Source: Hymenopellis radicata
Lineage: Eukaryota > Basidiomycota > Agaricomycetes > Agaricales > Physalacriaceae
DNA: 64,000 nt
Direction: 5' to 3'
Assembly (NCBI GenBank): GCA_015501595.1
Contig: JADNRX010000012.1
Coordinates: 124,001-188,000, forward strand
Position numbers and translations under genes: made by a program. A model generated the notes under the pieces. The model did no database searches. It saw only the letters and a list, made by a program, of their open reading frames with translations, and was not told where the DNA came from. Positions 45,294-57,975 of the stretch are shown one piece after another (positions within the stretch are counted from its first letter, which is position 1; each line of letters opens with the position of its first letter).

Positions 45294-45771
45294 TCACCGC
45301 GCCACGTCAACATCTTGATAGATTGAACGTGATGTTAGGCATTTTTCTTGGCCCTCTTGGTGGAGAAATGCAGGGGACGAATTGACCTCGTCAATTCCTC
45401 GTGTGTGAAATTCAACGATCTCGATCCGGAGCTCGGCACGGCCCGTGTCCAGGAACGAAGATGCTACCTCGTCTCGTTCGCCCTCGCCGTTGTAGCCCTG
45501 TAGCTGAAGCGCTGACACGCTGTCCGAGTCTTCGCAAGAGCTGTAGGCGTTGACGAAGAAGCTAGGTCAGAGCATTTACCACTCTGATTCTCCATCGGAC
45601 GATACGAGATGATACGGAATTTCTTTGGTGAAGCCAACGTTAACGTGCACTCAGGTTGCATTCATCATTCAGTGGCTCTTTCACATGCTCCTTGAGAAGA
45701 CGCGATGACCTTCTGAATTTATACACCCAAGGCACACCCAAGGACTTACTTGTGCTCCTTTGAGCACTCAT
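45294..45771 (-). CDS. Small unknown protein (about 109 aa, three exons)
   Basis: Splicing ATG...ACAA|GTAAGT (start 45771) to acceptor CCTGAG gives M-S-A-Q-R-S-T-M-H-V-N-V-G-F-T-K-E-I-P-Y-H-L. A second intron (GTAAAT...CTACAG) leads into C-S-C-E-D-S-D-S-V-S-A-L-Q-L-Q. The frame then stays open to the TGA at 45294 with A-E-L-R-I-E-I-V-E-F-H-T-R. The continuity over two introns supports a real gene, but no family is recognised. It is divergent from THO2. Confidence 0.42.
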
Positions 45772-46308
45772 TATCCTATCACACAACGGTGTTCATCGCC
45801 GACACTATACTTACACGGTAGCATACATCGGAAGAAAAAACAACGTATGCCTGTGCCTCAAATTAAATCCAAGATGCAGGTACAGGTACAGGTAGATTGA
45901 GAGTAGGGCCCTGAGAAGTGTGGCGGTCTTGATGATCTAAATAAGAGTACAATGACATGTTGCCCCGATTCTCCTATTCGCTTTCTCGAGACTACGTGGT
46001 ACAGGTAGTACTCATCGCGGCAGAAGGATAATTGAGAATATTTCACGCTTTTCAGGCTCTGGATCTTTCCGGGCTGTCACTTGGGTTAGGGTTTCCACTA
46101 GGCAGATGTCTTATTATACTCCAGCTTTTGATAATTTCCTCTCTCGCTTTTACACAGAACGGTGCTGAAATAAGTCGAAAAGACACCGTGGGAGTCTGGA
46201 GAGACGGTCCGCGAATTCCAAAACAGGAAGGAGCCCAAACTTGCACCTGGCGTCGTCGTTGACGCTGGAGGACTGCTCTTTTCGCTCATCTTTTCGTCCT
46301 TGTCGTAC
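45772..46308. promoter_or_regulatory. Shared upstream region of the small gene and THO2
   Basis: 537 bp between divergent starts. It contains a short CAGGTA tandem (about 45874-45894). No gene is supported. Confidence 0.4.
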
Positions 46309-49300
46309 ATGGACGTCATAAAATCAGTCAATACATGGCTGTCAAAGTGGTCGAAGGGTGGCGAACAGGAATGGTGCGTTTTCCATTAGGTCTCTCGTGC
46401 AAACCCGCCACAACTTTGCGTCCGTCCAGCCGTGATTTCCTTCTCTTACACCACTCAAATCCTTCGGACTCTAACTCGGCCGACGTGGTCTTCAATGTCT
46501 ATCAGACGCTGTTGTTTTCGACTGTGGCTTGGTGGACGACGCCTAACCTCACCTCTGAATCATTCTCCACATTCATTCGGTCAGTGGTCGACAAGCTGCC
46601 ATCTTCATCTTCTACATTCCCCGGTGCATCCATCTTTGGCGAACAGCTCGTGGACATGATATGGTCTATCGACACGGAACTTGAAGAAATAGCGATAGAG
46701 CACAGGCCACCAACGAGAAAGCGGTACCGACTCTGGAATACAAACGCGTCGAAGCTGACAAGCAAGTCATCGTGGACATTCTCGCAAAGTTGCTGGTGCG
46801 TCTTCATTTACTATTCGATGATTCTCCGCCTCCTCAAAGGGCTCTCAGGCCGCCAAAATCGTTTCGCCGACCACTGTAGCCGAACGCCTCGACACAGCAC
46901 TGCTAGCGAGTGCGGGACTCTTTCCCGACAAAGTAGCATTGGACAAGAAGGAGGTCAGAACGCGAACTGGACTGTTGTATGTCTCACTTTTCTATCTCGT
47001 GGATGGATGATTCACGCATTTTGTGAAGCTATAAACAGAACAAGTTCAACCTTCTTCGCGAGCAATCCGAAGGATATAGTAAACTCACAACGGAACTTAC
47101 TGCCAGCCTGGGTCCTCCGCATACGTCAAGCGATGGTCGACCAACTGAATCTCTCTCTGCCATCGAGAACCGCGCTCGACCAGTATGGGCGAAAATAATC
47201 AGTCTCATAGGCTATTTCGACTTGGACCCCAACCGCGCACTCGATATCATTTTGGACATTTTCTCCACTCATTTGACGACGCATTACACCTTCTTCCTTG
47301 CCCTATTATCGTTCTCTCCTTGGGCAGGCTCGTATCACCGCAAGGAATCTGCAGCCATGTCCGTTGATCCTGATCCGGCATCGTTTGAAGGGAAAAGCCT
47401 CGATGAAATTCTACAACTGTGTAGTCCGAAAAGTAATTCCGAAGGATCAACTGACAACAGTCCTCGCATTTTGGCCCAAGTTTTAGGCTTCAAGTTTGCG
47501 TACTATTGTGTATGCGCAAATTCCGTTCCATTTCATCCTCTTACCATATTTTTCTAGTCTCCCGCCGCCTCCGAAAGCACTCCGAGGAATCTGTATCTCA
47601 CTGCTGCCCTTCTCATACATGAGAACTTCATCACCTTGGAAGACCTTTATCCTCATGTAACTATTTTCTACGTTCTGTGCCCAGTTTCTGAACAAACATT
47701 GTAGCTTTCTCTTGATGATCCCGAGCTGGATGAAGCTCATAAGGCATATGTTGCCGACGTGAAGACTAGGATGTCTCCTTCGAAAACCAATGCACTGACA
47801 ATGGCGGCGCCGTTGGAGTCGGGTGGCTCGTCAGTATCCAGAGTGAAACCCACACCTGCTGCTCCAAAGCCTCCCTCGAAAGGCAAGGATGTGCCCCAGA
47901 AGAGCGGTCTAGTTTCGGCTCTATTGTCCATTGGCGCAATTCGACCTGCCTTATGGATTATGTCAAGGTACCCTTGGTTGGTCGACGCCCACCGGGAGAT
48001 CGCGGATTTGATGATACGTATCATGAAGAGGTCAATCAATTCGTTATACGAGTCTCTATTCGTGACGAAGGCAAGAAACCCGAGCTTTCTGCAACCGAGG
48101 AATAGATACAGCGCGGCTGGCGTCGCACCATGCCCCTCACGGAAACAGATGTTGACGGTCTGGGCCCCCACCCCGCCTTGTACCCATACGACTGATTTCG
48201 TGTTCTTTTTCCCGAATGGGAGGATTGTGTTCCTATGTGCCGTTCGCTTGATGATCTGAAGAACGTTATTGAGCCGATGCTCCAGTTCATCAAGTTGCAT
48301 ATCTCTCGCGACGTTATCTTCTTGACCAAATTCCTGCGATTAGGCCGAAAACATCTCGCGTCCACTACTCCAGTACGTTTCCTGCCGTCGATGTCCATTC
48401 ATCGTTGACTCCACGCAGGAAGATAAATCTCCTCCCGACCGCGCCGATCCAATCCGCGTCTTTTGGCTGAACATCATGCGTTCGAGCGTTCTTCCAGGTC
48501 TCTCACTCCTTTGGGGCAATGCTGTCATCAATGTCGAAGTGTGGAACATCATCAAACAGTACAGCATGGAAGAGCGATGGTCTCTTTACGGAGAATGGAA
48601 ATCTCATTCGTATCAAGCCCATACGGAGCTTAAAGTGCGGCGTGCGGAGACAGAACGGAGTCAAAGGCGGTATTGAGACGCCTTTCGCTCAAAACCATCG
48701 ACTCGCAATCAGGAGCTGTTGCCAAATTGGCTCATTCCAATCCATGCATCTTCTTTCCCAATGTTGTTAACCAGGTCATGGCGTACGACAACTTCGCCTC
48801 CGTCGTTATTCATGGACTTCATTACGTGACTGTCATGGGCTTCGATGTCCTAGTGTACGTTATCGTGGACACGCTATCGAATACTTTCCGGTCGAGGGTT
48901 AAAGACGATGGGGTCAATACCATGGACTGGCTACAGAGTCAGTGCGGCATATACCTCCAATTTGATCAAAACTATTCCATGACTTGCAGGTTTGGCTTCG
49001 TTCTCGGGAATGCTCTTCCGGCGGTACAGCGCCGATCTTACGCCTATCCTCAGCTACATCGCGCATCAGTTACAGAACAAGATGACTACGGAGATTGTCG
49101 TTCTTCGCGAGCTGATGTCGATAATGGCTGGTATCAAGCCTCTACATGACTTGGCAGATCGCGACATTTCCGCTATGGCGGGTGGACCCGCCTTGCGCAT
49201 TGAAGTTTTAGCGTCGGAAACGCGTGGCTCGAAAGCTGACCCTCATGACAATAATATGAGAGGCCCCATGAGATTTGGGAAGGCGTTAATAGATACGAAA

Positions 49301-52300
49301 TTAGCGCGTCCTATTCTCATTCAAGTGGCTCAGCAGCGACAGTCGGCCATTTTCACCAACGATACCACTCATTTGAAGTCCTTGGGCAGCTTGTATGACA
49401 CGGTATGTGTCAGCTACCTTTTGATTACTGTCTACTTACCCGTGGATACAGACTCATGAAGTCTTGATGCAATACCTGGAACTTCTGACCACTCCGTCGG
49501 TTGTCACGTTTGAGGATTATGTGGAGAAGGTGCTGCCTTCACTCGGGGACCTTGCGGCAAAATATGGAATCTCCGCACCTATGTGCATGCAGATGTTCAG
49601 ACCAGTTTTGCATGACATTCTTCTGGTAACACTTTTACTCTCCTCCACGGCGTCCGTGCTCATCCTCCTATAGAAATCGGCGATCGTCAACGAACAAACA
49701 CGTATGACCGCCAGTGAAGCCCAAGAGAAGCGTCTAAGGGCAACTCTAGTGGCAAAACAAGACTCTTCCACGACCGCCTCTCGCGTCGCTTCCCCCGGTT
49801 TATCGACCGACAAAGACTCCGAGAAACCTGCTGATACCGATTGTACAGAGGTGAAGCCTCGATTAGCTGAAGACGTTATCATGGCCGTTGATACAACACC
49901 AGCTCCTGTGGCTACTCCGAAAGTGAGCTGAATGGTAAAAGAAGAAGGTCTCTATGTTAACCACTGTTTCTAGAGCCCCTGGCTTCCTGAACTCGAAAGT
50001 CTGTTCGAAGAACTGAAGCGTGTGATCCCCGAAAAGGTTTACAACGTGATCGGGTGGGTAAAATACTTCCATCGTGCCTGCTCACATTGAATGAAGCTCC
50101 TTACAGGCCAGGATTCTATCTTACCTTCTGGCAACTATCCTCTTATGATCTTATGCCACCCAGTGCATTGTACGACGAGGTAGTGAACGGCATGTACAAA
50201 GCCGTTGCCGAGCTCGATAGGGAAATTCAGCTTGCCGAAGAGCACAAGGATAAGAATTACAGACTTCGGGCGTCTTTACCTGGAACGCGAGCACGGCGCA
50301 GTCGTCTGCACCAGTTCATTCGTACTCTCAATGCCGAGTACAAAGATCAGACGACATCGAGGGCGTCTACGATCAAGCGATTGGCACAGGAGAAGACTCA
50401 TTGGTTTGCTCATTGTGAGTAACTATATACATTATGAGCATTCATCTAACAATACTTCTAGCGCCCGGCGCCGCCGTTCTGGTCGAAACTATTCTTGAGC
50501 ATTGTATCATCCCGCGTTGCCTTATTTCACCTATGGATGCGGATTATACTGCCCAAATGATTCGCGTAATACATACGTCTGCAACGCCCGGTTTTCAGAC
50601 CATCGTCTGTTACAACATTGTGAGACTTCCTCATTCGTTGTTCATTCCGGTTGTTCAGATTCGTACCTAGATCTTTGGGGAAATGCCGAAAGTCATCCTC
50701 TTTTCGTGCAGCGAATTCGAAGCTCGGAATTACGGTTCGTCAGTTCCGCACGGGTAGGTTCTTTTCCTGATGTTATCGTTGTAGGACGATTCCTGCGTGG
50801 TCTACTTGCGGATCTCAACAAGTGGCATTGCGACGAAAACGCGTACGAGCAAGATAATCGAGCGCGAGTTGGTGAAAAGGTCGTCCACCATCCTGGCTTC
50901 CAGAACAAATCTGGGACTGAACATCTTCCATGGACCGATTTCCACAAGGTTCACAGAAAATGGCATCAGAGACTAGTCGGGGTAAGTTGATCACTGAATA
51001 CTAACAATCAATACCAACATATTCCCTCTAGGCTTTCACGTCATGTCTTGAGACTGGAGAATTCATGCACGTTTACAACACTCTCAAAGTTCTTGGTGAA
51101 CTCTTACCAGTGTTTCCCCTGGCGGCCGTTGCAAGCCATAGCGGTACGAAGTTGAGCGAGGCGTTAACCGCCTTCCTCGCTCGAGAGACACGACAGGACC
51201 TTAAGACTCTTGGCAAATCGTTGAGTTTTTCTGATCTTTGTTTCATGTATCTCCATCTTACCCTTTCGTAGTTACAGCAACTTACTGGACGGTAATAAGA
51301 AACTTTGGGCTGCACCCTCTCCGTTTGTGGCTTCTTCCAAGAGATTAGCATGGTATTAACGATACGTATAGACCAACACCGCCACCTCTAACGGTCCTTC
51401 GACGAATACTCCTCCAGTCAAACCTAGAAATGCGCCTCCCACAGGTCCCAGCGCTCAAACCTCAAGCGCCAATAGCGATAGGCGAAACAACGGCGTTCCG
51501 GCTTCATCCACGCCGTCGGGCCCACGCGCGCAGACTTCTACGCCTGCTCCCGTTAACAGGCCGCCCGAAGCCAGCAGGCAGCCCGAAGTCAACAGACAAC
51601 CTGAACCAACCGGAAGTGCTGTTCCGCCAACCAAGTTGACGGTGGAAGGGTATGCTATTATTTTCTCTCTTTCATAGGACTTTCAGCTGACGTCTTCCAG
51701 TGTTCAACGGCCTGCGGTCATCAAACGCACGAATCGTGAAAGTGACGACTCGCCCAAGCACACTTCCGAAACAAGCAGACCTGCCACTGGCTCTGATCGC
51801 CCGATACCTACTGCGCCAGCTACTAGGGATGATCATCTTCGACCTCCTACTCTCTCGCGTCGAGGTAGTCCCATGGTGACTGATATCCCACCTACTCGTG
51901 GTCTTCCAAGAGATACCCCTCCAGTGCCAGTGAGCCTCAGTTCTGTCGGAAAAGAACCGCCCAAGTCTCCCCGGAATCAGCGTCCGGAGGATAAAAGCAA
52001 GACAGATGTTCAGCCTGTCATGCCTCCTCCCGCTGTTCCTAGTCAGACCGCATCTGCTCAAGAGTTGCGGGAAACTGCAAAACAATCGTCTACTCGGTTG
52101 AGCACGAAAGGCCCGAAGACAAGCCTTCACGTCCCACCGTCGACACTCGTGTCCCAAATGGCTCTGGCGCACCATCTCCGAAACAGCGCTCTTCTTCTCC
52201 CTCTAGTCGGCCTGGGACGCGAAACTCCAGCTCCGACAGTCGCAGCAGCCGACATCGTAAACCTGGCGAATCTGGTGATGATAAAAAGGGCAAGGAACGA

Positions 52301-53473
52301 GATCCAAGGGAGAATGTACGCCGCGACAGTGTTACCCATATCCGCCCTGCAGCTCGCGACAAGGACGGCGACAAAGAAAGAGAGCGGGACCGTAATGAGC
52401 GTGGCAGGGACAGGCACGACAGGGAGCGGGATAGAGATAGAGAACCCAGGGAACGCGAGAAGGACCGGGACCGTGAGCGAGACAGAGGTGGGGACAGTCG
52501 GGATCGACACCGTCGCGGAGACGAGAAGGATCGGGAACGGAAAGACCGAGACGGTAACAGGAGTGGGGCACCTTCCTCTGATAGTACCAGGACGGGTAGG
52601 GCCGAAGACAACTTGAAGCGACGGCGAGATGAGGACGACGTAAGGCATTGCTTGTGGCGCGTCAGTATGTTACTGACACATTCCGATAGCTTGATCGGTC
52701 TTCCAAGCGTTCCTCTCGTAAAGAGGGTCATAGAGGCGATGACCGTAGTCGACGCCCCGAGAAAGAAAGTCACGACCGGGATAGCCGTGACCGAGGGCGG
52801 GATTACGAGGCGTCTCGCCGGCGCCGGGAACATACTGATGAAGGCCGTGGTGCTGCAAGTTCTGACAAGGTATTTTGATGTCTCAACCTACGGCGACCTC
52901 GTTTAATTCGGGTTATAGAACGGCGATACGAAACGCGGAGAGTCCTCATCCTCAAAGGCACCACCCTCTGCACCGGCAGGACCGCGGGCTGACCGTAATA
53001 GCAAGCCTGACGCAGGTCTTGATAGACATCGCGATGGACGAGATGGGCATGGTTCGTCACCCCGCCCTGCTCCAGCAAGTGCCCCGCCAGCAGTGGAGAG
53101 CGCTTCAACCCCGTCGGCATCTGGCGGTAGTCTCCGAGATAGGATCTCGACAGGACCCGTCGTGTCTTCGCCTCTAGCTCAGAGTCACGCCGAACGGGAA
53201 GAGGAAGGTCGTGTGGGCGGTCTCTCAAACGCGGGTTGTCAGGTGAGTTTCCTTTCAAGTTCGTCTCCGACGTGTAGTTGAATCAATGCAGCCGTAGAAC
53301 GGGATGAAGTGCCCGGATTGGATGGACCTCTCGAGGCTGGGAATACTCCATCTGGGAAACGTCCAAAGCTTAACCGTAGTAGATACAATGGCAGCTCGAG
53401 AGGAGCAGGAGCAGGACTTGGCGCTATACGGGACCATTTGAGCGGTTCCGGCCCTGGATCTCGTCGATCTTAG
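46309..53473 (+). CDS. THO2: THO complex subunit 2 (transcription-coupled mRNA export)
   Basis: Very long, intron-rich gene (more than 20 introns of about 50 bp), product near 2000 aa. The start M-D-V-I-K-S-V-N-T-W-L-S-K-W splices into F-L-L-L-H-H-S-N. The N-terminal alpha-solenoid region runs through 46.4-50 kb. The THO2 core at 50.4-51.3 kb has H-P-L-F-V-Q, L-R-F-V, L-A-D-L-N-K-W-H, F-H-K-V-H-R-K-W-H and Y-N-T-L-K-V-L-G-E-L-L-P-V-F-P. The C-terminal tail is disordered, with an R-D/R-E dipeptide-rich nucleic-acid-binding segment (52.36-52.6 kb), and ends S-G-S-G-P-G-S-R-R-S. Tho2 scaffolds the THO/TREX complex with Hpr1, Mft1 and Thp2 relatives in the nucleus. Exact exon borders in the tail are approximate. 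Confidence 0.93.
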
Positions 53474-53666
53474 GCGCAGAATGTATTCTCATAGTGTTTT
53501 TATATCTGTAGTGTATTGTACAGACATCGGTGGCAAACCATATTGTTCACTGCGCGAGCCTAAACGTTCCAGTATACAACAGTGGTTTATTTATCCAATC
53601 TACGATTAATCAAAGTACGAGTTGAATCGAGTACTCTACAGTATTATACATAGTAACCTCTACTGT

Positions 53667-54745
53667 TTACATTTTCATGAGAGTGAGGAACTCTTCACGG
53701 GTCTTTTGCTGAGTGCGAAAGCATCCTAGCATGCAGGATGTGACGGTGATAGCACCAGGCTTTTGGACACCACGCATTGTCATGCAAAGGTGGCTAAAAG
53801 AAGGTTAGAAAGGTGAATGCGAGGACAGTTTGTGGGACGCACGTAGCTTCCATAACCACGGCTACGCCGCGCGGCTTAATGGCTTCTTGTACAGCGACGG
53901 CAATTTGCTTCGTCAAGCGTTCCTGAACTTGGAGTCGACGACTGAAGGTCTCGGCTATGCGAGCGAGTTTCGACAGGCCGAGAACGAGTTTGTTCGGGAT
54001 GTACGCGATTGCAACCTTTTTCAACAGAAGCGAATGAGAGGCTAGAAGTGAGAGTAGAGAGGAACGTACCTTTCCTGTAAATGGAACAAGATGGTGTTCA
54101 CAAAGACTGGAGATGTCGACATCCCGGACAAGGACCATCTCATCGTGATCTTCTGCAAAGACCGCGTCGTTTATGACATCTGTACATATGTTGAGAAACA
54201 TACAGATTCCAAGAAAATGTTTAAGAACCTGCTAGTCGTTCTTCGTATCCTCGGGTCATCCACATAATGGCCTGAGCATATCGATCGGGCGTGCGAAGAA
54301 GCCCTTCCCTGTCAGGATCTTCCCCGATGCCCTCGAGAATGACTCGGACGGCAGCAGCCATTCGCTGTTCGCGTTCATGGCGCTCCTCCGGAGTGGCGTT
54401 TAGGCGAGAATACGTGGACTTTGCTGATTACCTGTAAATAACTAGTCCGAATAGAGGAGAACAGGACATACCAGGCCATCCGAGGCCATGGACGTCGGGC
54501 ACAAGCATGTCTGTGGACGGTTGGGCCATGAGCGGAGTAGAGACGCCGGAGGGAGGACGGAAGCCATAGCCTTCGTGTACACGGTGTACACGACCTGAAG
54601 GACTCGGAGAAACGTCAATAGTGACCTCATTGTTCTCCGGCACGGCGTCGAGGCCGACATTATGTGCCTCCAATTTTTTAGAGAGCGAATTGACAAGGTG
54701 GTCCGTTGCCTCTGTGGGTAGGGAGGTGGGCGTCGAGTCAGCCAT
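53667..54745 (-). CDS. FOL2: GTP cyclohydrolase I
   Basis: First enzyme of folate and tetrahydrobiopterin synthesis, GTP to 7,8-dihydroneopterin triphosphate. The start at 54745 reads M-A-D-S-T-P-T-S and a disordered N-terminal extension of about 90 residues follows. Core motifs in order: [19 protein letters not shown], zinc and substrate site [37 protein letters not shown], and the second zinc Cys in the C-M-T-M-R-G region spliced after M-E-A-T-H. It ends E-F-L-T-L-M-K-M. An in-frame ATG at 54814 would add 23 residues. Convergent with THO2. Confidence 0.96.
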
Positions 54746-55251
54746 TACCGTCCCATCTGCAAAGCCCTGCGGTAACTTTAAGCACGAATAGGGGCTAGAA
54801 AATAATGGTGCCATCCACGTGGAACGTCATGATCCGGCTCGGACGGCGCGCGCCGTCGCGCCCTTGGACTTTCCCGTCGGACCCGTCCCAAGATGGCAAC
54901 CGCCCAAAAGGGAATTCGATCACAGCCCGCCCAAAATTCGATCGTTGGGTCGCACCTACCATTTCAGTACCATTTACATCTTGCTCTGAACAGCCTTTTT
55001 GGTAGTGAGAACATGTGTTACACTGCAACGGCAATCGACGTATTCCGGCACTATTATATTAGACATGGCTGGCGAATAACAAAAGACTTTTCGTGGAGCT
55101 TAATTCTCCTCCTGCCACCTCCCCCGCTGGGATGCGTCTTCCCTTCCTCTCCCGCCATCATCTGCGCGACAATCCTCCCTTTGCAAACTTTTCCCTCCGC
55201 GAATATTTTCCGGCCCATTCCGACGCCGCAAAACCCGCGCAATGGTCACCA
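54746..55251. promoter_or_regulatory. Divergent promoter region of FOL2 and the ABC transporter
   Basis: 506 bp between divergent starts. No TATA box is obvious. The ABC frame is open upstream to 55132 (M-R-L-P-F-L), so its start could be earlier. Confidence 0.4.
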
Positions 55252-57818
55252 ATGCCCGACTCTGTGTACGACATTTGGTCCGCGTCCAGGATTGTCCCCA
55301 ACAAAAATGGCGGCCCGGGAACCACACTAGTCGCGGGCGCGCAACGCCCCATAAACATTCGGAACATACAACTGGCTTCTGTGATTCTCAAACGTTGCAC
55401 CCCAGAACTAGTACGTTATGGTTTTCCGCGACTTTTTGTGTCCTTTCACGCTTACACAGGCACGCTGCATTTTCCAATCTCATCCGGCGAGGACGACGTG
55501 TATGCTGGCGTTCAACATTGTTAGAAGCCTCTTCCCCGCATTCCGCGGTTATTCTCAGGTATGCACGCATGCATTTTTCACGTCCATTTCATAACCCATT
55601 CTCAACATTCTTCCAGGCAATGATCATTGACGAGGCACGTCCACACCGTCATCAGCACAGCATTTTGCTCACGCGCGTCACACACACAGATCCAGGTTCT
55701 CGTCTCCTCTGGTGTCTTTAGCTGGTCACGATTGGCACACTTGATTGGGGCGGAAGTACTAAGAAGAATATGCGAGAACTTGCTCGATTTCATGGCGTGA
55801 GCGTCTTGACTCTGCATTCAGCACATCCTAACCCGCGTGTTCTTAGGGTATCCAACGAGAACCTGGTGTTAGGCTCCGCCCGGTTTATTGTCGAGAAGCA
55901 GCAACTCGAACAACGCGTTCGTTTAGACGGCCCTTCACTTTCCGACCCCACCATACGCGACCTACTCCAAGAATCTGACATCTTTGCCCGTTCATTTAAT
56001 GGTGGTGGCTTCGGTCTGATATCGCCCCTCGACTTTCTCCAAGTCCTCGCCATTGTGACCGAAATCATTTCCCATCTGCTCCTCATACGCTCTTTGACTC
56101 ATAACGCAGCACACATTGGCATCCTCGTTATATCCGCCATATCCGTTTTGTTCCCTCTTGTCCTGCCTTGGTTCACCTGTCCTCCCACATACCCCGATCT
56201 TTTCTATACCCCACAAGAGTCATACGCTGCCCGGCGACAAGAGCAAATGCGGAACCTGGCGTACAGCGACCTTCATCGCCCAGAAGTTTCTCTATTTGGT
56301 CTTCACGACTGGATTTTGACCTCGTGGTCCTCCGCTTGGAAGGTCGTATTCGCCTCAGAACAGAGCCGAAGCTCCCCCAGTCTCTCGGTACTCTATGGAA
56401 ACGGATTAACTGATCTCATACTGTCCCTCCAGAACGTAGGGTTTCTAAATAGTGTTTCTGACTGTGCCTAACTCCCCATCCATCAAGGTGCCCTTCGTGC
56501 TTTTGCTGCAAACGTCATCGTCAGCAACCTTGGGGTCTCTGACACTGTACCGCAGCTCGGTGCAGTCAGTGGTGTTCGGTCTCCGGAATCTCCTGACGAC
56601 GACGCGCATGGCTTTTCAGACAATATTTCTCCTGTCAGCGTTCTCCGCTAGTATGCAGGTAAAGCCCAAACTACAGCCCAGAGACGAAGAGGCAGTCGAG
56701 TTCAAACGTCTTCCTCGCGGTATCAAAATTGAAGCCAGGTAAGTAATTAATATGTTCTTGTAATTGTTGTCCCTTGATTAGCGCCGTTCCTTCAACCTAC
56801 CATAGGGATTTATCATATACATACCCCGACAGTTCTATTCCCGCTCTCATCAACATAAATTTCTGTATTGGGGCAGGAGAAACCTTGGCCATCGTTGGTT
56901 ATAATGGCTCCGGTCAGTTCACACATATCCTTTTTGGGTTTCTTCTGCATCGTTACTGAGCTTGCTTTTGACAGGCAAGTCAACCCTCGCGAAGATACTT
57001 CTCCGAGTGCTTGACTTTGACAAGGGCGAGCTCTTGATCAACGGCGTCGACATCAGGAAGTACCGCGTCCCAGACTACCACAGTCGCCTATCCGCTGTAT
57101 TCCAGGGGTTCTCCAAGTATAACTACACGCTGCGAGAGAACGTCGGGCTGGGATCGGTCGACCTGCTTGGCTCCCCCGGCGCGGTCGAATCTGCGCTGCA
57201 TCTAGCTGAGGCGGACGGGATTGTGAAATCGCTACCCCATGGGCTGCAGACGATTCTCGAGGGACCTGGGTTTGAGATGGTCTCGTATCCCGGGAGCATG
57301 AATTCAACGGATAACCATCATCACGGGTTATCTGGTGGAGAGGTACGACGTTCGCTGCTTCGTGGATGTGTGTTGCTAACGCGACGGTGATAGTGGCAAA
57401 GAGTCGCAATAGCGAGGGCTTTTATCAAGGCCATCCAGCCTCATGTAGACCTGCTCGTGTTCGACGAACCTGTGAGTCGTGTTTTGCGCATGTTGGGTCT
57501 CGCATTAAAATCGACCATCCAGACCTCGTCACTAGATGCACACGCGCAGCATAAGATATTCGAGACGATCGACCAAATCTCCCGTTCTGAGAATGGCGAA
57601 CGGATAAAGACCACCATATTTATTACGCATCGGCTGTCAACAGCGCGTCGTGCAGACAAGATCGCGATGATGGAGAATGGGGTAAGCGCCAACTTTGTCC
57701 TGATCAGCGTTCAAACCTGATGTCTTGGGACCCACAGACTATTTGCGAATTCGGCACGCACGAAGAGCTTCTCCAACTAGGAGGCAAGTACGCTGATCTG
57801 TACCATCAATCCGTCTAG
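55252..57818 (+). CDS. ABC half-transporter (lipid/peptide exporter-like)
   Basis: Spliced gene of about 650 aa. The N-terminus (from M-P-D-S-V-Y-D-I-W) leads into A-F-N-I-V-R-S-L-F-P-A-F-R-G-Y-S-Q and transmembrane segments through 56.7 kb. The nucleotide-binding domain has Walker A G-Y-N-G-S-G-K-S-T (split by an intron at 56914-56974), Q-loop F-Q-G-F, signature L-S-G-G-E-W-Q-R-V-A-I-A-R, Walker B L-L-V-F-D-E-P with an intron before S-S-L-D-A, and H-loop F-I-T-H-R-L-S. One intron near 55639 has a GC donor. It resembles fungal HlyB/MsbA-like half transporters; the substrate is unknown. One TM domain plus one NBD implies a dimer. Confidence 0.87.
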
Positions 57819-57835
57819 AAGACATTCCACCAATA

Positions 57836-57836
<1 letters not shown>

Positions 57837-57888
<52 letters not shown>
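57837..57888. repeat. 52-bp poly(A) tract
   Basis: An uninterrupted run of 52 A starting 19 bp after the ABC transporter stop codon, followed by TACACTGTACAACAAC. It is either a genomic homopolymer in the 3' UTR or a trace of retroposition; no target duplication was noticed. Confidence 0.85.
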
Positions 57889-57892
<4 letters not shown>

Positions 57893-57975
57893 CTGTACAA
57901 CAACAATATTTTTTGCTACTGTATCTACATGATGTCAATAATCTACTTAATAATACACTTCAATACCTATATAGT

